In this document: positions 8,741 through 19,348 of the stretch, in pieces
Position numbering within the stretch: the stretch's first letter is position 1
Layout: every line of letters begins with the position of its first letter
The notes under the pieces: generated by a model
Told to the model about the DNA's origin: nothing
Database searches by the model: none
Seen by the model: the letters and a program-made list of their open reading frames with translations, nothing else
Program-made: the position numbers and the translations under genes
Assembly: GCF_001677955.1 (NCBI RefSeq)
Contig: NZ_LELA01000022.1
Coordinates: 1-48,819 of the forward strand
Source: Chryseobacterium sp. BGARF1
GTDB taxonomy: Bacteria > Bacteroidota > Bacteroidia > Flavobacteriales > Weeksellaceae
Reading direction: 5' to 3'
Length of the DNA stretch: 48,819 bases

Positions 8741-9661
<921 letters not shown>

Positions 9662-9689
9662 AACATTATTTCACCAAATAATATTAAAA

Positions 9690-11840
<2,151 letters not shown>

Positions 11841-11845
11841 TAAAC

Positions 11846-12586
11846 ATGAAAAGTTTAAAATTAATTCTAACCGTATTACTGATAGGAACATCAATGTTTC
11901 TCAATACTTTAAAAGCCCAGCAAATGGCAACATCTAATTCACAATTAAGTTCAAAAGACAGAAATATAATTACGATTTCATCTTTTACAGCACAAGGGAA
12001 ACTAACTGAACTGAAAGATGCCTTAAATTCAGGTCTTGATGCTGGATTGACTATGAATGAAATTAAAGAAATGCTCGTTCATTCTTATGCATATTGTGGA
12101 TTTCCCAGAAGTATTCGAGGTTTGCAGACCTTTATGGAAGTCGTTGAAGAGCGAAAAACAAAAGGGATCAAAGATAATTTGGGAGCTGAGGTTTCGCCAA
12201 TTGTAAATAAGAAAAGTAAATATGAGAGAGGCAAAGACATATTGGGAAAACTTTCCGGAACACCACAAGCCGATAAACTTTCCGGATATTCTGCTTTTGC
12301 GCCTGCCGTCGACACATTTTTAAAAGAACATTTGTTTGCAGACATATTTGAAAGAGATGTGTTGACTTACGCCCAAAGAGAATTGGTCACCATTTCAGTG
12401 ATCACTGCCATTGGCGATGCAGACCCGATGCTTCGATCACATTTAGGAATTTCATTAAATGTGGGTTGGTCACCTGAACAGTTGAATGAATTCATCACAA
12501 TGATCACTCCCACGATCACTAAAGAAAAATCAACAGCTGCTTCGATGGTTTTAAAAGAGGTCTTGAAAGATCGAATATCCAAATAA
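11846..12586 (+). CDS. Exported carboxymuconolactone decarboxylase-family protein
   Basis: A 246-residue protein with a Sec signal peptide (ILTVLLIGTSMFLNTLKAQ) and two CMD-like domains. The first has EIKEMLVHSYAYCGFPRSIR (about residues 72-91). The second has ERDVLTYAQRELVTISVITA and later RSHLGISLNVGWSPEQL. The H..Y.G.P pattern of CMD proteins is present, but the AhpD-type CxxC pair is not, so a peroxidase role is unlikely. Members of this family often sit beside cupins and aldo/keto reductases. The reaction here is unknown. It is translationally close to its neighbours (5 bp and 17 bp), so it is part of the same operon. Confidence 0.85.
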   Translation: MKSLKLILTVLLIGTSMFLNTLKAQQMATSNSQLSSKDRNIITISSFTAQGKLTELKDALNSGLDAGLTMNEIKEMLVHSYAYCGFPRSIRGLQTFMEVVEERKTKGIKDNLGAEVSPIVNKKSKYERGKDILGKLSGTPQADKLSGYSAFAPAVDTFLKEHLFADIFERDVLTYAQRELVTISVITAIGDADPMLRSHLGISLNVGWSPEQLNEFITMITPTITKEKSTAASMVLKEVLKDRISK

Positions 12587-12603
12587 ATTGTAAAAATTAA
12601 AAA

Positions 12604-13704
12604 ATGAAAAAAATAATAATTTCAATAACGATATTGACGACAGCTATAATAAACTTCGGTATCAATGCACAAACGAAAAATATTGACCAGACAAAAAAAG
12701 TGAAAATAAAAAAAATCGAAATAGTCACTCGTAATAACCCATTCGGTTTGGTTTATGACGGGGCAATTACAGAAAACGTATCAGGAAAAGTAAACATCCA
12801 TCATGTAAATTATAAATTAAAAGGAATTGACATTGCTGCCAATGTTTATACTCCCGCAAATTATGATGAGTCAAAAAAATATCCGGCAATAGTAATCGCG
12901 CATCCCAATGGCGGTGTGAAAGAGCAGACTGCAGGTTTGTATGCACAGCGTTTAGCAGAGATAGGCTACATAACAATTACAGCTGATGCAGCTTATCAAG
13001 GAGCAAGTGGAGGAGAGCCCAGACATACCGATAATCCTACATACCGAACTGAAGATATTCATGGGATGGTAGATTTTATCAGCCAATATAAAGGTGTTGA
13101 TGAAAACCGGATCGGTGCGCTTGGAATTTGTGGCGGTGGTGGTTATACTTTAAAAGCTTCGCAATCTGATAAGAGAGTAAAAGCCGTTGCTACTTTAAGT
13201 ATGTTTAATTCTGGCGAAGTAAGACGCAATGGTTTTCAGAATTCGGGATTAAATACAATACAGGAACGTTTAAAACAAGTCTCTGATGCAAGAGCGCAAG
13301 AAGCTGCAGGCGGTAAGATCATCTATTCAGGAGTAGCAAAAATTACAGATGAAGAGATTGAAAAAACTTTAACAGACCTTTATCGTGAAGGTTATATTTA
13401 TTACTATCGTACCAATGCACACCCCAATTCAACTTTTCTTTATCCTACAAGCAATTTATTAGACTTAATGACTTGGGATGCAGCTGCAAATATGGATTTG
13501 ATCGATCAACCCCTTTTGATGATCGTAGGAAGCAAAGCCGATACGAAATATATGACCGATGAAGCTTTCCCAAAAGCTACCAATGCAAAAAGCAAAGAAC
13601 TATTGATTATCGATGGTGCTACTCATATTCAAACTTACTGGAAACCGGAATATGTAAATGAGGCAGTTGAAAAATTACTTGAATTTTATTCAAAAAATTT
13701 ATAA
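12604..13704 (+). CDS. Exported alpha/beta hydrolase, dienelactone-hydrolase-like with Cys nucleophile
   Basis: A 366-residue alpha/beta hydrolase with an N-terminal signal peptide (ISITILTTAIINFGINAQ). The nucleophile elbow reads GICGGGGY, with Cys176 in the place where most esterases have Ser. The dienelactone hydrolase family also uses Cys there. A downstream region MIVGSKADTKYMTDEAF probably supplies the acidic residue, and DGATHIQTYW the His. The oxyanion-side motif AHPNGGVKEQT lies near residue 100. It is presumably periplasmic and acts on an ester, lactone or carbonyl compound. It is followed directly, with no gap, by the cupin gene. Confidence 0.85.
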   Translation: MKKIIISITILTTAIINFGINAQTKNIDQTKKVKIKKIEIVTRNNPFGLVYDGAITENVSGKVNIHHVNYKLKGIDIAANVYTPANYDESKKYPAIVIAHPNGGVKEQTAGLYAQRLAEIGYITITADAAYQGASGGEPRHTDNPTYRTEDIHGMVDFISQYKGVDENRIGALGICGGGGYTLKASQSDKRVKAVATLSMFNSGEVRRNGFQNSGLNTIQERLKQVSDARAQEAAGGKIIYSGVAKITDEEIEKTLTDLYREGYIYYYRTNAHPNSTFLYPTSNLLDLMTWDAAANMDLIDQPLLMIVGSKADTKYMTDEAFPKATNAKSKELLIIDGATHIQTYWKPEYVNEAVEKLLEFYSKNL

Positions 13705-14187
13705 ATGAGATATTTACAGTTTATTACGTTTGTAAGCAGTTGTATATTGATGCTTTCAACTTATAATTTTAAATCCCAAACTCAAAATACAAGTGAATCT
13801 GAATTTAAAACTCTTTTTGAGAAAGGTGAAAAGTTAAACAGCGAAAATTTCACAGGAACGGTTTATCTCAATATATTGATTGCAAATGAGGCGGAAATTC
13901 CTATAACTGTAGGAAATATCACTTTCGAAGCGGGAGCAAGAACCAATTGGCATTTACATCCTGCAGGTCAGATTCTTCTGGTTACTGATGGAACCGGATA
14001 TTATCAGGAAAAAGGGCAATCAAAGAAAATTGTGCGAAAAGGCGATGTTATAAAATGTCTACCCAATGTAGAACATTGGCATGGAGCAAGTGCTGACAGC
14101 GATTTTTCTCATTTGGCAATTAGTAATAATGATAAGGGTTCGGTAGTTTGGTTACTTCCGGTGAGCGATGAGGAATATAAAAAATGA
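13705..14187 (+). CDS. Exported cupin protein, hydroxynitrile-lyase-like metal site
   Basis: A 160-residue protein with an N-terminal hydrophobic export signal (LQFITFVSSCILMLSTYNF) and a single cupin_2 barrel. The metal-binding residues of the first cupin motif are His83, His85 and Gln89 in NWHLHPAGQ. The second motif supplies His124 (or His126) in NVEHWHGAS. The spacing WHxHPxGQ and EHWHGA matches the bacterial cupin hydroxynitrile lyase (GtHNL-like) group, which I recall from the family pattern, though many members have other or unknown roles. The start ATG directly follows the hydrolase stop codon, so translation is probably coupled. The gene ends 6 bp from the convergent hypothetical gene, and I see no terminator between them. 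Confidence 0.85.
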   Translation: MRYLQFITFVSSCILMLSTYNFKSQTQNTSESEFKTLFEKGEKLNSENFTGTVYLNILIANEAEIPITVGNITFEAGARTNWHLHPAGQILLVTDGTGYYQEKGQSKKIVRKGDVIKCLPNVEHWHGASADSDFSHLAISNNDKGSVVWLLPVSDEEYKK

Positions 14188-14193
14188 TTAAAT

Positions 14194-15159
14194 TTAAACA
14201 GACAAGACTTCAATTGTACCATCCAATGCAATTGCAATTTGTTTGCTGTGTCTATTGAAAGCGATTTTCGTTAAATTTTCTTTACGGATAATTGAAGAAG
14301 ATTGCAGCCCCGAATTAATCTCAGGAAATTCTCCGATGATATTTCCATTATTTAAATCAATAATTTTTGGATATTGATATAAATCCCAACAAAGGTTTTC
14401 GTTAATAGCAAAAACATTTCTTGTTTCAATACTTGGTTTTATTACTTTTTCTATTTGATTTGTCTTAAAATTCCAAATAGCAAGATGATTGGGAGGAACC
14501 ATATTTTCATCATCAAATGGTTCTTCCGCAGATGCGCAAAGTAAAATTTTATCATTATCTATAAATGCTGCTGAGCAAATCTCAACAGATAGATTTGAAA
14601 TACTCTTTTCAATGTCTAAATAAGTAGGATCAATGAAGCATTGTTCTATGTCGTAGACTTCAATGACATCCACCGGATGCCAAATCCATCCTTTACTCAA
14701 AAGAAATTGATGATTAGGACTTACTTCTAATCTAGAATGGAAAATATCCCGTGGGTTTCTTTCAACTTTATCTGTCATAATTTCTCCCGTCTCAACATCT
14801 TCAAAATCTAATTGACAATAAGAATTAGGGCAATGTATCAAGTATGTTTTTCCTTTGTAATTAATAAATGCGGCAGGATATTCATAGACTTCAGATTGAT
14901 AATAGCTACGATTGATTTCTCTTAATACCTCTCCATTTTTTAAAAGAAGTCCTTTTGTTCCTAATCTTTTGTAAATAAAAGCATAAGTACCACAATCAGA
15001 AGTAATAGATGAATCGCAATTGAATCCGTAATAATATTTTTGATCTTGCTTTTTAGTTCCATCCAAAGAATAGCACATTCCGCCAGAATTCCAGTCTACA
15101 ATATCGTTACCCAACCAATTAATAGTTCTGAAATAAGCTTTTAAGGTTTGTTTTTTCAT
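14194..15159 (-). CDS. Hypothetical protein, possible beta-propeller
   Basis: A 321-residue protein that I do not recognise. It has no signal peptide or membrane segment. Short strands with a repeating pattern occur, such as TYAFIYKRLGTKGLLLKNGE, LLSKGWIWHPVDVIEVYD, KILLCASAEE and NHLAIWNFKTNQ. This looks like a divergent WD40-type or similar propeller, but the evidence is weak. It has its own start on the minus strand and converges on the cupin gene. The upstream gap contains the terminator of the acetyltransferase gene, so it is probably transcribed alone. Confidence 0.7.
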   Translation of the reverse strand: MKKQTLKAYFRTINWLGNDIVDWNSGGMCYSLDGTKKQDQKYYYGFNCDSSITSDCGTYAFIYKRLGTKGLLLKNGEVLREINRSYYQSEVYEYPAAFINYKGKTYLIHCPNSYCQLDFEDVETGEIMTDKVERNPRDIFHSRLEVSPNHQFLLSKGWIWHPVDVIEVYDIEQCFIDPTYLDIEKSISNLSVEICSAAFIDNDKILLCASAEEPFDDENMVPPNHLAIWNFKTNQIEKVIKPSIETRNVFAINENLCWDLYQYPKIIDLNNGNIIGEFPEINSGLQSSSIIRKENLTKIAFNRHSKQIAIALDGTIEVLSV

Positions 15160-15233
15160 GGATAAGTTTTTCTTAAATAAACTAACCTTGGCAAGTTTAT
15201 CCTGTAAATATAATAATTGTCTGAATTAAGTCT

Positions 15234-15272
15234 AAAAAACACCGTCTTAAAATTTCGCAGACGGTGTTTTTT
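15234..15272 (-). terminator. Intrinsic terminator of the CAT-like gene
   Basis: Perfect 14-bp arms AAAAAACACCGTCT (15234-15247) and AGACGGTGTTTTTT (15259-15272) flank an 11-nt loop. On the minus strand it lies 16 bp after the stop of the acetyltransferase gene and ends in a T-run. Confidence 0.9.
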
Positions 15273-15288
15273 GTTATAATTATTGAAA

Positions 15289-15915
15289 TTATATTTCATT
15301 CATTAATTCCTGAAATTTTTCAGCAAATGATCCAATATGAAAACCATCCATCAATCCGTGATGGGCATGAATAGAGACAGACATCAATTTTTTACCATTA
15401 TTTTCAGTTACTTTACCAAATGAAATTTTGGGACAACTGTCAGGGAATGTAAAACTTCTTGCATGGGAAAGTGACGTGAAATCAAACCACGGAACAGCAG
15501 AAAAATGGATGACATTTTCTCCCGAACCTGCAGGAATTAGGCCTTTAGATTGCTGTACTCTTACAATTTCTTCTTTTGCATTTTGGTAAAATAATTCTTC
15601 ATTTTTATCATAATCCATATAAGAGAAACCAAAGGTTTCATCGGGTCTGTTGATGGTTGCAGAAGCATTGATCTGATCAAACAGATACACTTCTTTATCA
15701 ATAATTCTATAACGGAAGTTTTCTATGGCATTGGCTGCTTTTAAAGACCTGTACAGATAATAAAGGAAAAAAGAGTTTCCTTTTGCTTTCGCTTGTTGAT
15801 AGGCTAAAGTACAGTCGATCGTAATGGTTACTCCGAAAAAAGGTTCTTCAAATTTTGAAAAAAATAGAAAATGTTCCTTTCTTTTCCAGTCCTCTTGCTT
15901 AATAAGCTGTTTCAT
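15289..15915 (-). CDS. Chloramphenicol acetyltransferase-fold protein (CatA type)
   Basis: A 208-residue protein close to the usual CAT length (about 210-220). The catalytic motif HHGLMDG (His185-Gly191) matches the HHxxxDG of CatA enzymes, in which the His deprotonates the hydroxyl acceptor and acetyl-CoA is the donor. KISFGKV and DFTSLSHA also match the family. Typical trimeric cytoplasmic enzymes inactivate chloramphenicol. Chromosomal homologues in flavobacteria may have another acceptor, so resistance is a prediction, not shown. The gene is divergent from a Crp/Fnr-type regulator that is likely to control it. Confidence 0.88.
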   Translation of the reverse strand: MKQLIKQEDWKRKEHFLFFSKFEEPFFGVTITIDCTLAYQQAKAKGNSFFLYYLYRSLKAANAIENFRYRIIDKEVYLFDQINASATINRPDETFGFSYMDYDKNEELFYQNAKEEIVRVQQSKGLIPAGSGENVIHFSAVPWFDFTSLSHARSFTFPDSCPKISFGKVTENNGKKLMSVSIHAHHGLMDGFHIGSFAEKFQELMNEI

Positions 15916-16024
15916 ATTTTATTAAATTTTATATTAAAAATCGAGTAGAATCACTAATTTTATTTCTCAGCAGTATTGTGTATTTTTCTGCCGCAAATTT
16001 CAACCTATATAAAAAATCCCGAAA

Positions 16025-16036
16025 GGACATTTGTCC
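16025..16036. promoter_or_regulatory. Inverted repeat operator candidate before the Crp/Fnr gene
   Basis: GGACA (16025-16029) and TGTCC (16032-16036) form an inverted repeat with a 2-bp centre, 11 bp upstream of the regulator's ATG. It lies in the divergent gap between the CAT-like gene and the regulator, so autoregulation and control of the acetyltransferase are both possible. Confidence 0.4.
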
Positions 16037-16047
16037 CGAATAAGAAT

Positions 16048-16614
16048 ATGTTACGCACAAACCAGACATTTTTAGATTTTATCACAAAACTTTACGAGAA
16101 ACAAGAGCGAAAAGAAGACGTGATCTTGAAACAGTTTGCAAAAGGAGAAAGACTTTTGATGCAGAACGACAAATCGACCAAAGTGATGCTGATGAAAGAG
16201 GGGATCGTAAAGTGTTATTTTAGTGAAGAGAATGATAAAGAATTTATTCTTGAGTTTTTAGGGAAAGGCGAAATTCTTGGTGAGATAGAATGCATTAGAA
16301 ATATTCCCTGTTTATGCAATATCGAGGCGATGACCGATGTTTCGGCATATGCATTGTCGGTTCCATATTTTCGCGAACTTTTAAAAAATAATTTAGAACT
16401 CAATGCCTTGCTTGTGGATGCTTTTGCAGAGCGAATTGTGAATACTTCAAAGCGAGCCTCTTTCCAGCAATTATATACGGTTGAACATAGTTTGCGGAAA
16501 CTTTTTGAGCTTCAGTCAAAACAGGATATTCAGCTTTCTAAAGAAGATTTAGCAGCGTATTTGGGGATTTCTGTGAGAAGTTTAAATAGAAGTTTGAAAA
16601 ATTTGGCAGAATAA
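16048..16614 (+). CDS. Crp/Fnr-family transcriptional regulator
   Basis: A 188-residue regulator. The N-terminal part is a cyclic-nucleotide-binding-like beta roll (AKGERLLMQNDKSTKVMLM, then GIVKCYF, FLGKGEILGEIECIRNIPC). The C-terminal part carries a short winged HTH (LSKEDLAAYLGISVRSLNRS). No Fnr iron-sulphur Cys set is visible. The effector is unknown, and many Bacteroidota members of this family do not bind cAMP. ATG 16048 is preferred, because the frame can be extended only to a TTG at 15976 through residues that do not look like the family. It is divergent from the CAT-like gene and converges on a GNAT gene 17 bp away. Confidence 0.85.
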   Translation: MLRTNQTFLDFITKLYEKQERKEDVILKQFAKGERLLMQNDKSTKVMLMKEGIVKCYFSEENDKEFILEFLGKGEILGEIECIRNIPCLCNIEAMTDVSAYALSVPYFRELLKNNLELNALLVDAFAERIVNTSKRASFQQLYTVEHSLRKLFELQSKQDIQLSKEDLAAYLGISVRSLNRSLKNLAE

Positions 16615-16631
16615 TTTTAAGAATTATTAAT

Positions 16632-17108
16632 TTACAAACCTTTGTATTTCATTAAAATATCACTTGAGTTTTCAACTTGCTGAATTTGCTCAAAACCGGC
16701 TTTTAAATAAAAATTTTTAGCTTGTAAATTGTAAACAGATACTTCAAGACAAATTTCCAGATTACCATATCGTTTTATAGCTTCTTTTATAGCTGAATGA
16801 ACTAAATTCAACCCGATGTTTTTTCCCTGAGATCCTTTTTGAACATACATTTGATAAATGTTTCCGGTGTTTTCATCGCTTTTTACAAAAGTGCATATTC
16901 CAATCAGTTCATGATGTGCAAAAACACCATGTACAAACTTATTGGCTGCCTGATTTTCAATATCGTTTTCTAAAGTAAGTTTTTCTACATTCAAAGTTTC
17001 CTGATAGGTTGCAGAAAAAGCTTCCGGAAATTCTTTTAAACTTTCCAAACGGATTCTTCGGTACGCTTTACTTTCGTCTGGTAAAAGGTTTCGGTATTCA
17101 ATAATCAT
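16632..17108 (-). CDS. GNAT family N-acetyltransferase
   Basis: A 158-residue GNAT enzyme that transfers an acetyl group from acetyl-CoA to an amine. Motif A reads YQMYVQKGSQGKNIGLNLV, with the QGKNIG loop binding CoA pyrophosphate. Motif B follows as LEVSVYNLQAKNFYLKAGFE. The start at 17108 (MIIEYRNLLPDESKAYRRIR) is chosen because it gives the family's usual N-terminus. A longer reading would overlap the preceding gene by about 90 bp. The upstream GNAT gene ends 7 bp earlier, so the two form an operon. The substrate is unknown. Confidence 0.85.
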   Translation of the reverse strand: MIIEYRNLLPDESKAYRRIRLESLKEFPEAFSATYQETLNVEKLTLENDIENQAANKFVHGVFAHHELIGICTFVKSDENTGNIYQMYVQKGSQGKNIGLNLVHSAIKEAIKRYGNLEICLEVSVYNLQAKNFYLKAGFEQIQQVENSSDILMKYKGL

Positions 17109-17115
17109 AAAATAA

Positions 17116-17565
17116 TTAAACTTCAAATTGATAAATTCTGGATTCTTCATCCCACGGATGATATCCTTGTCCGATATATTTGAAACCATATTTTTCGTAA
17201 AATCCAATGTGATCAGTACATAAATTCAGATATTTAAATCCAAAATCTTTGGCATCTTCTTTAGCTTTATTAATTAAAAGTTCACTGTAATGATTTCCTC
17301 TGTGATCTTCGTTAATAAATAGAGCACAAACCCACGGATACAGATCCATTCTGCTGATAAAATCATTGGTAATTAATCCGGCGCAACCGATAATTTCTTC
17401 ATCTTTTTCCAATAAATACCACTGAGGTAGAGATTGCTCTGCATCAATACTATTCGATATACAATCTTGATAAATGATTGGCGAAATTTCAGACCAGCTT
17501 TTCTGGAAATATTCAATTGCTTTTTCTTTATATTCAGGATTTTGTCTTACTGAAATTATTTTCAT
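17116..17565 (-). CDS. GNAT family N-acetyltransferase
   Basis: A 149-residue GNAT protein. The acetyl-CoA loop is in ALFINEDHRGNHYSELLINK (R/QxxGxx as HRGNHYS), and the C-terminal motif is GFYEKYGFKYIGQGYHPWDE. It is presumably a cytoplasmic small-molecule or antibiotic acetyltransferase with an unknown acceptor. It precedes a second GNAT gene by 7 bp on the minus strand. The two are not close paralogues. Confidence 0.85.
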   Translation of the reverse strand: MKIISVRQNPEYKEKAIEYFQKSWSEISPIIYQDCISNSIDAEQSLPQWYLLEKDEEIIGCAGLITNDFISRMDLYPWVCALFINEDHRGNHYSELLINKAKEDAKDFGFKYLNLCTDHIGFYEKYGFKYIGQGYHPWDEESRIYQFEV

Positions 17566-17665
17566 GATTATTTATTTTCAACTTCATTTAATAAAAGAAG
17601 TAAACTTACTGAAAACTCATCTAATTTGAAAGCTTGTTAAAGTCAAAAGCATCTTTAAACTTCCA

Positions 17666-17711
17666 ACATGAAAGAGCAGGATGCTGTAAAGTCTCGGAAT
17701 GTATATTTTTA
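17666..17711 (+). promoter_or_regulatory. Rhamnose/pectin-type operator and promoter before the GH28 operon
   Basis: The half-sites ACATGAA (17666-17672) and GCAGGATGC (17676-17684) start 10 bp apart. The -7-like box TATTTTTA (17704-17711) begins 25 bp after the GG of GGATGC. The same spacing occurs before rhaT, susC and the aldolase gene. This copy has the weakest first half-site. Confidence 0.5.
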
Positions 17712-17782
17712 TGAAAATGAAATGAAAGAATAATTTTCTTTCTAATTGTTTGTAATATATCATTATTCAAATGCCTTTGGAC

Positions 17783-17856
17783 TCTTTGCTGAGTGAAACG
17801 CCTTTGCGAACTTTAAAAGCAGTTAGTAGTAAAAAAATCTTTGCGAACTTTGCGTT
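17783..17856. repeat. Dispersed intergenic repeat, CTTTGCGAAC family
   Basis: A 29-bp segment at 17783-17811 is identical to 43211-43239. A second block, TCTTTGCGAACTTTGCGTT (17838-17856), matches 43268-43286 with one mismatch. Degenerate reverse-strand relatives occur at 29652-29678 and 30642-30665. I recall this repeat as common in flavobacterial intergenic DNA. Confidence 0.7.
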
Positions 17857-17971
17857 AAATAAAGTATTGTGATAATTTACAGATAATCAATTTGAAAATT
17901 ATTTTACTGATTTTTGTGTTTTTTAAACAACTATTCACAAGGATCAAATCATACAGCAATATAAATACATT

Positions 17972-19348
17972 ATGAAATTTCCAAATACATCCAAATTGAT
18001 TGGGTCTCTCTTGATTCTCGCTTTATGTTCAACAGGATTAAAAAGTCAGGACAAATTCCCCGACGGAACAGCAATTCCGAAATGGTTTAAAGAAAACAAA
18101 CCTACCGACATCAACAAATTAGGAAAGAAATACATTATCACAGATTTTGGCGTAAAGAATGACAGTACGATTCTTCAGACAAAACAAATTCAAAATATCA
18201 TTGATGAAGCTTCAAAAAATGGAGGTGTAGTTATTGTACCAAAAGGAACGTTTCTTATCAGTTCAGTCTTTTTTAAACAAGGAACCCATTTACATTTGGA
18301 AAACGGAGCAAAATTAAAGGGAAGCGATGATATCAACGATTTTCCGGTGGTGACAACAAGAATGGAAGGACAAACCGTAAAATATTTTCCAGCTTTAATC
18401 AACGCAGACGGATTGGATGGTTTTACCATTTCAGGAAAAGGAACATTGGATGGAAACGGACTTCGATTCTGGAAATCTTTCTGGAAAAGACGCGAATGGA
18501 ATCCTAAATGCACTAATATGGATGAAATGAGACCAAGAATTATCTATGTTTCAAATTCTAAAAACGTTCAGGTTGAAGGAATTACAATTAAAAACTCACC
18601 GTTTTGGAGCACCCATTATTATAAATCACATTTCGTTAAATTATTAAATCTAACGATTCTTGCTCCGAAAGAACCTGTAAAAGCACCAAGCACAGATGCG
18701 GTTGATATTGATGCGTGCACGAATTTCCTGATTAAAAATTGCTATATGTCGGTTAACGATGATGCAATTGCTTTAAAAGGTGGAAAAGGTCCAAAAGCCG
18801 ATAAAGACCCTAATAATGGAGAAAACAGAAATATTTTAATTGAAGACAATACTTTTGGATTCTGCCATTCTGTTTTGACTTGCGGTAGCGAATCAATTCA
18901 CAATTACAACGTGGTTCTTCGCAATTCTACAGTGAAAGATGCTTCAAGGTTACTACACCTAAAAATGCGTCCCGACACGCCTCAACATTACGAATATCTG
19001 ACGGTTGACAACATCAAAGGAAATGTAAAAACTTTTATTTATGTAAAAGGCTGGAACCAGTTTTTTGATTTAAAAGGCGAAGAAAGACCGAGAAAAGGAT
19101 TGGCTAATAATATTACCATCAAAAATATCGATTTAAGTTGCGAAACAGCGTTCTCCATTGAAAAATCAGATTTGTTTGATTTGAAAGATTTCACTTTTGA
19201 AAATTTCAAAATCAGAGCATTAAAGCCTGAAATGGAAAACCTGAAAAATATTCAAAACTTAAAGCAAAAAAATATTAAGGTGGAGCAAGTTGCTTCTCTC
19301 ACTCAATCTTATGACAAAAAAGACGATTCCGATATTGCTGCAAAATGA
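17972..19348 (+). CDS. GH28 family glycoside hydrolase (pectin-backbone galacturonidase/rhamnogalacturonase)
   Basis: A 458-residue right-handed beta-helix enzyme with a signal peptide (residues 1 to about 25). It has the typical GH28 opening (DFGVKNDSTILQTKQIQNII) and ISGKGTLDGNG. The catalytic aspartates are present as Asp242 in STD and Asp263-Asp264 in NDD. The usual GHG is FCHS with His299, and the usual RIK is HLK with Lys331, so the active-site surroundings diverge from textbook polygalacturonases. In this context it most likely cuts galacturonic acid linkages in rhamnogalacturonan or unsaturated ends in the periplasm. It is the first gene of a run, and its stop overlaps the next start by 4 bp. 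Confidence 0.88.
   Translation: MKFPNTSKLIGSLLILALCSTGLKSQDKFPDGTAIPKWFKENKPTDINKLGKKYIITDFGVKNDSTILQTKQIQNIIDEASKNGGVVIVPKGTFLISSVFFKQGTHLHLENGAKLKGSDDINDFPVVTTRMEGQTVKYFPALINADGLDGFTISGKGTLDGNGLRFWKSFWKRREWNPKCTNMDEMRPRIIYVSNSKNVQVEGITIKNSPFWSTHYYKSHFVKLLNLTILAPKEPVKAPSTDAVDIDACTNFLIKNCYMSVNDDAIALKGGKGPKADKDPNNGENRNILIEDNTFGFCHSVLTCGSESIHNYNVVLRNSTVKDASRLLHLKMRPDTPQHYEYLTVDNIKGNVKTFIYVKGWNQFFDLKGEERPRKGLANNITIKNIDLSCETAFSIEKSDLFDLKDFTFENFKIRALKPEMENLKNIQNLKQKNIKVEQVASLTQSYDKKDDSDIAAK

Larger units (their letters stand above)
17566..17971. other. Intergenic region with pectin-operon promoter and CTTTGCG repeats
   Basis: No gene is seen. From left to right this gap holds the upstream region of the GNAT pair, the shared operator/promoter motif (17666-17711), a repeat of the CTTTGCGAAC family (17783-17856) and an AT-rich leader up to the GH28 start. 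If the promoter is used, the GH28 operon has a leader of roughly 250 nt. Confidence 0.7.
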
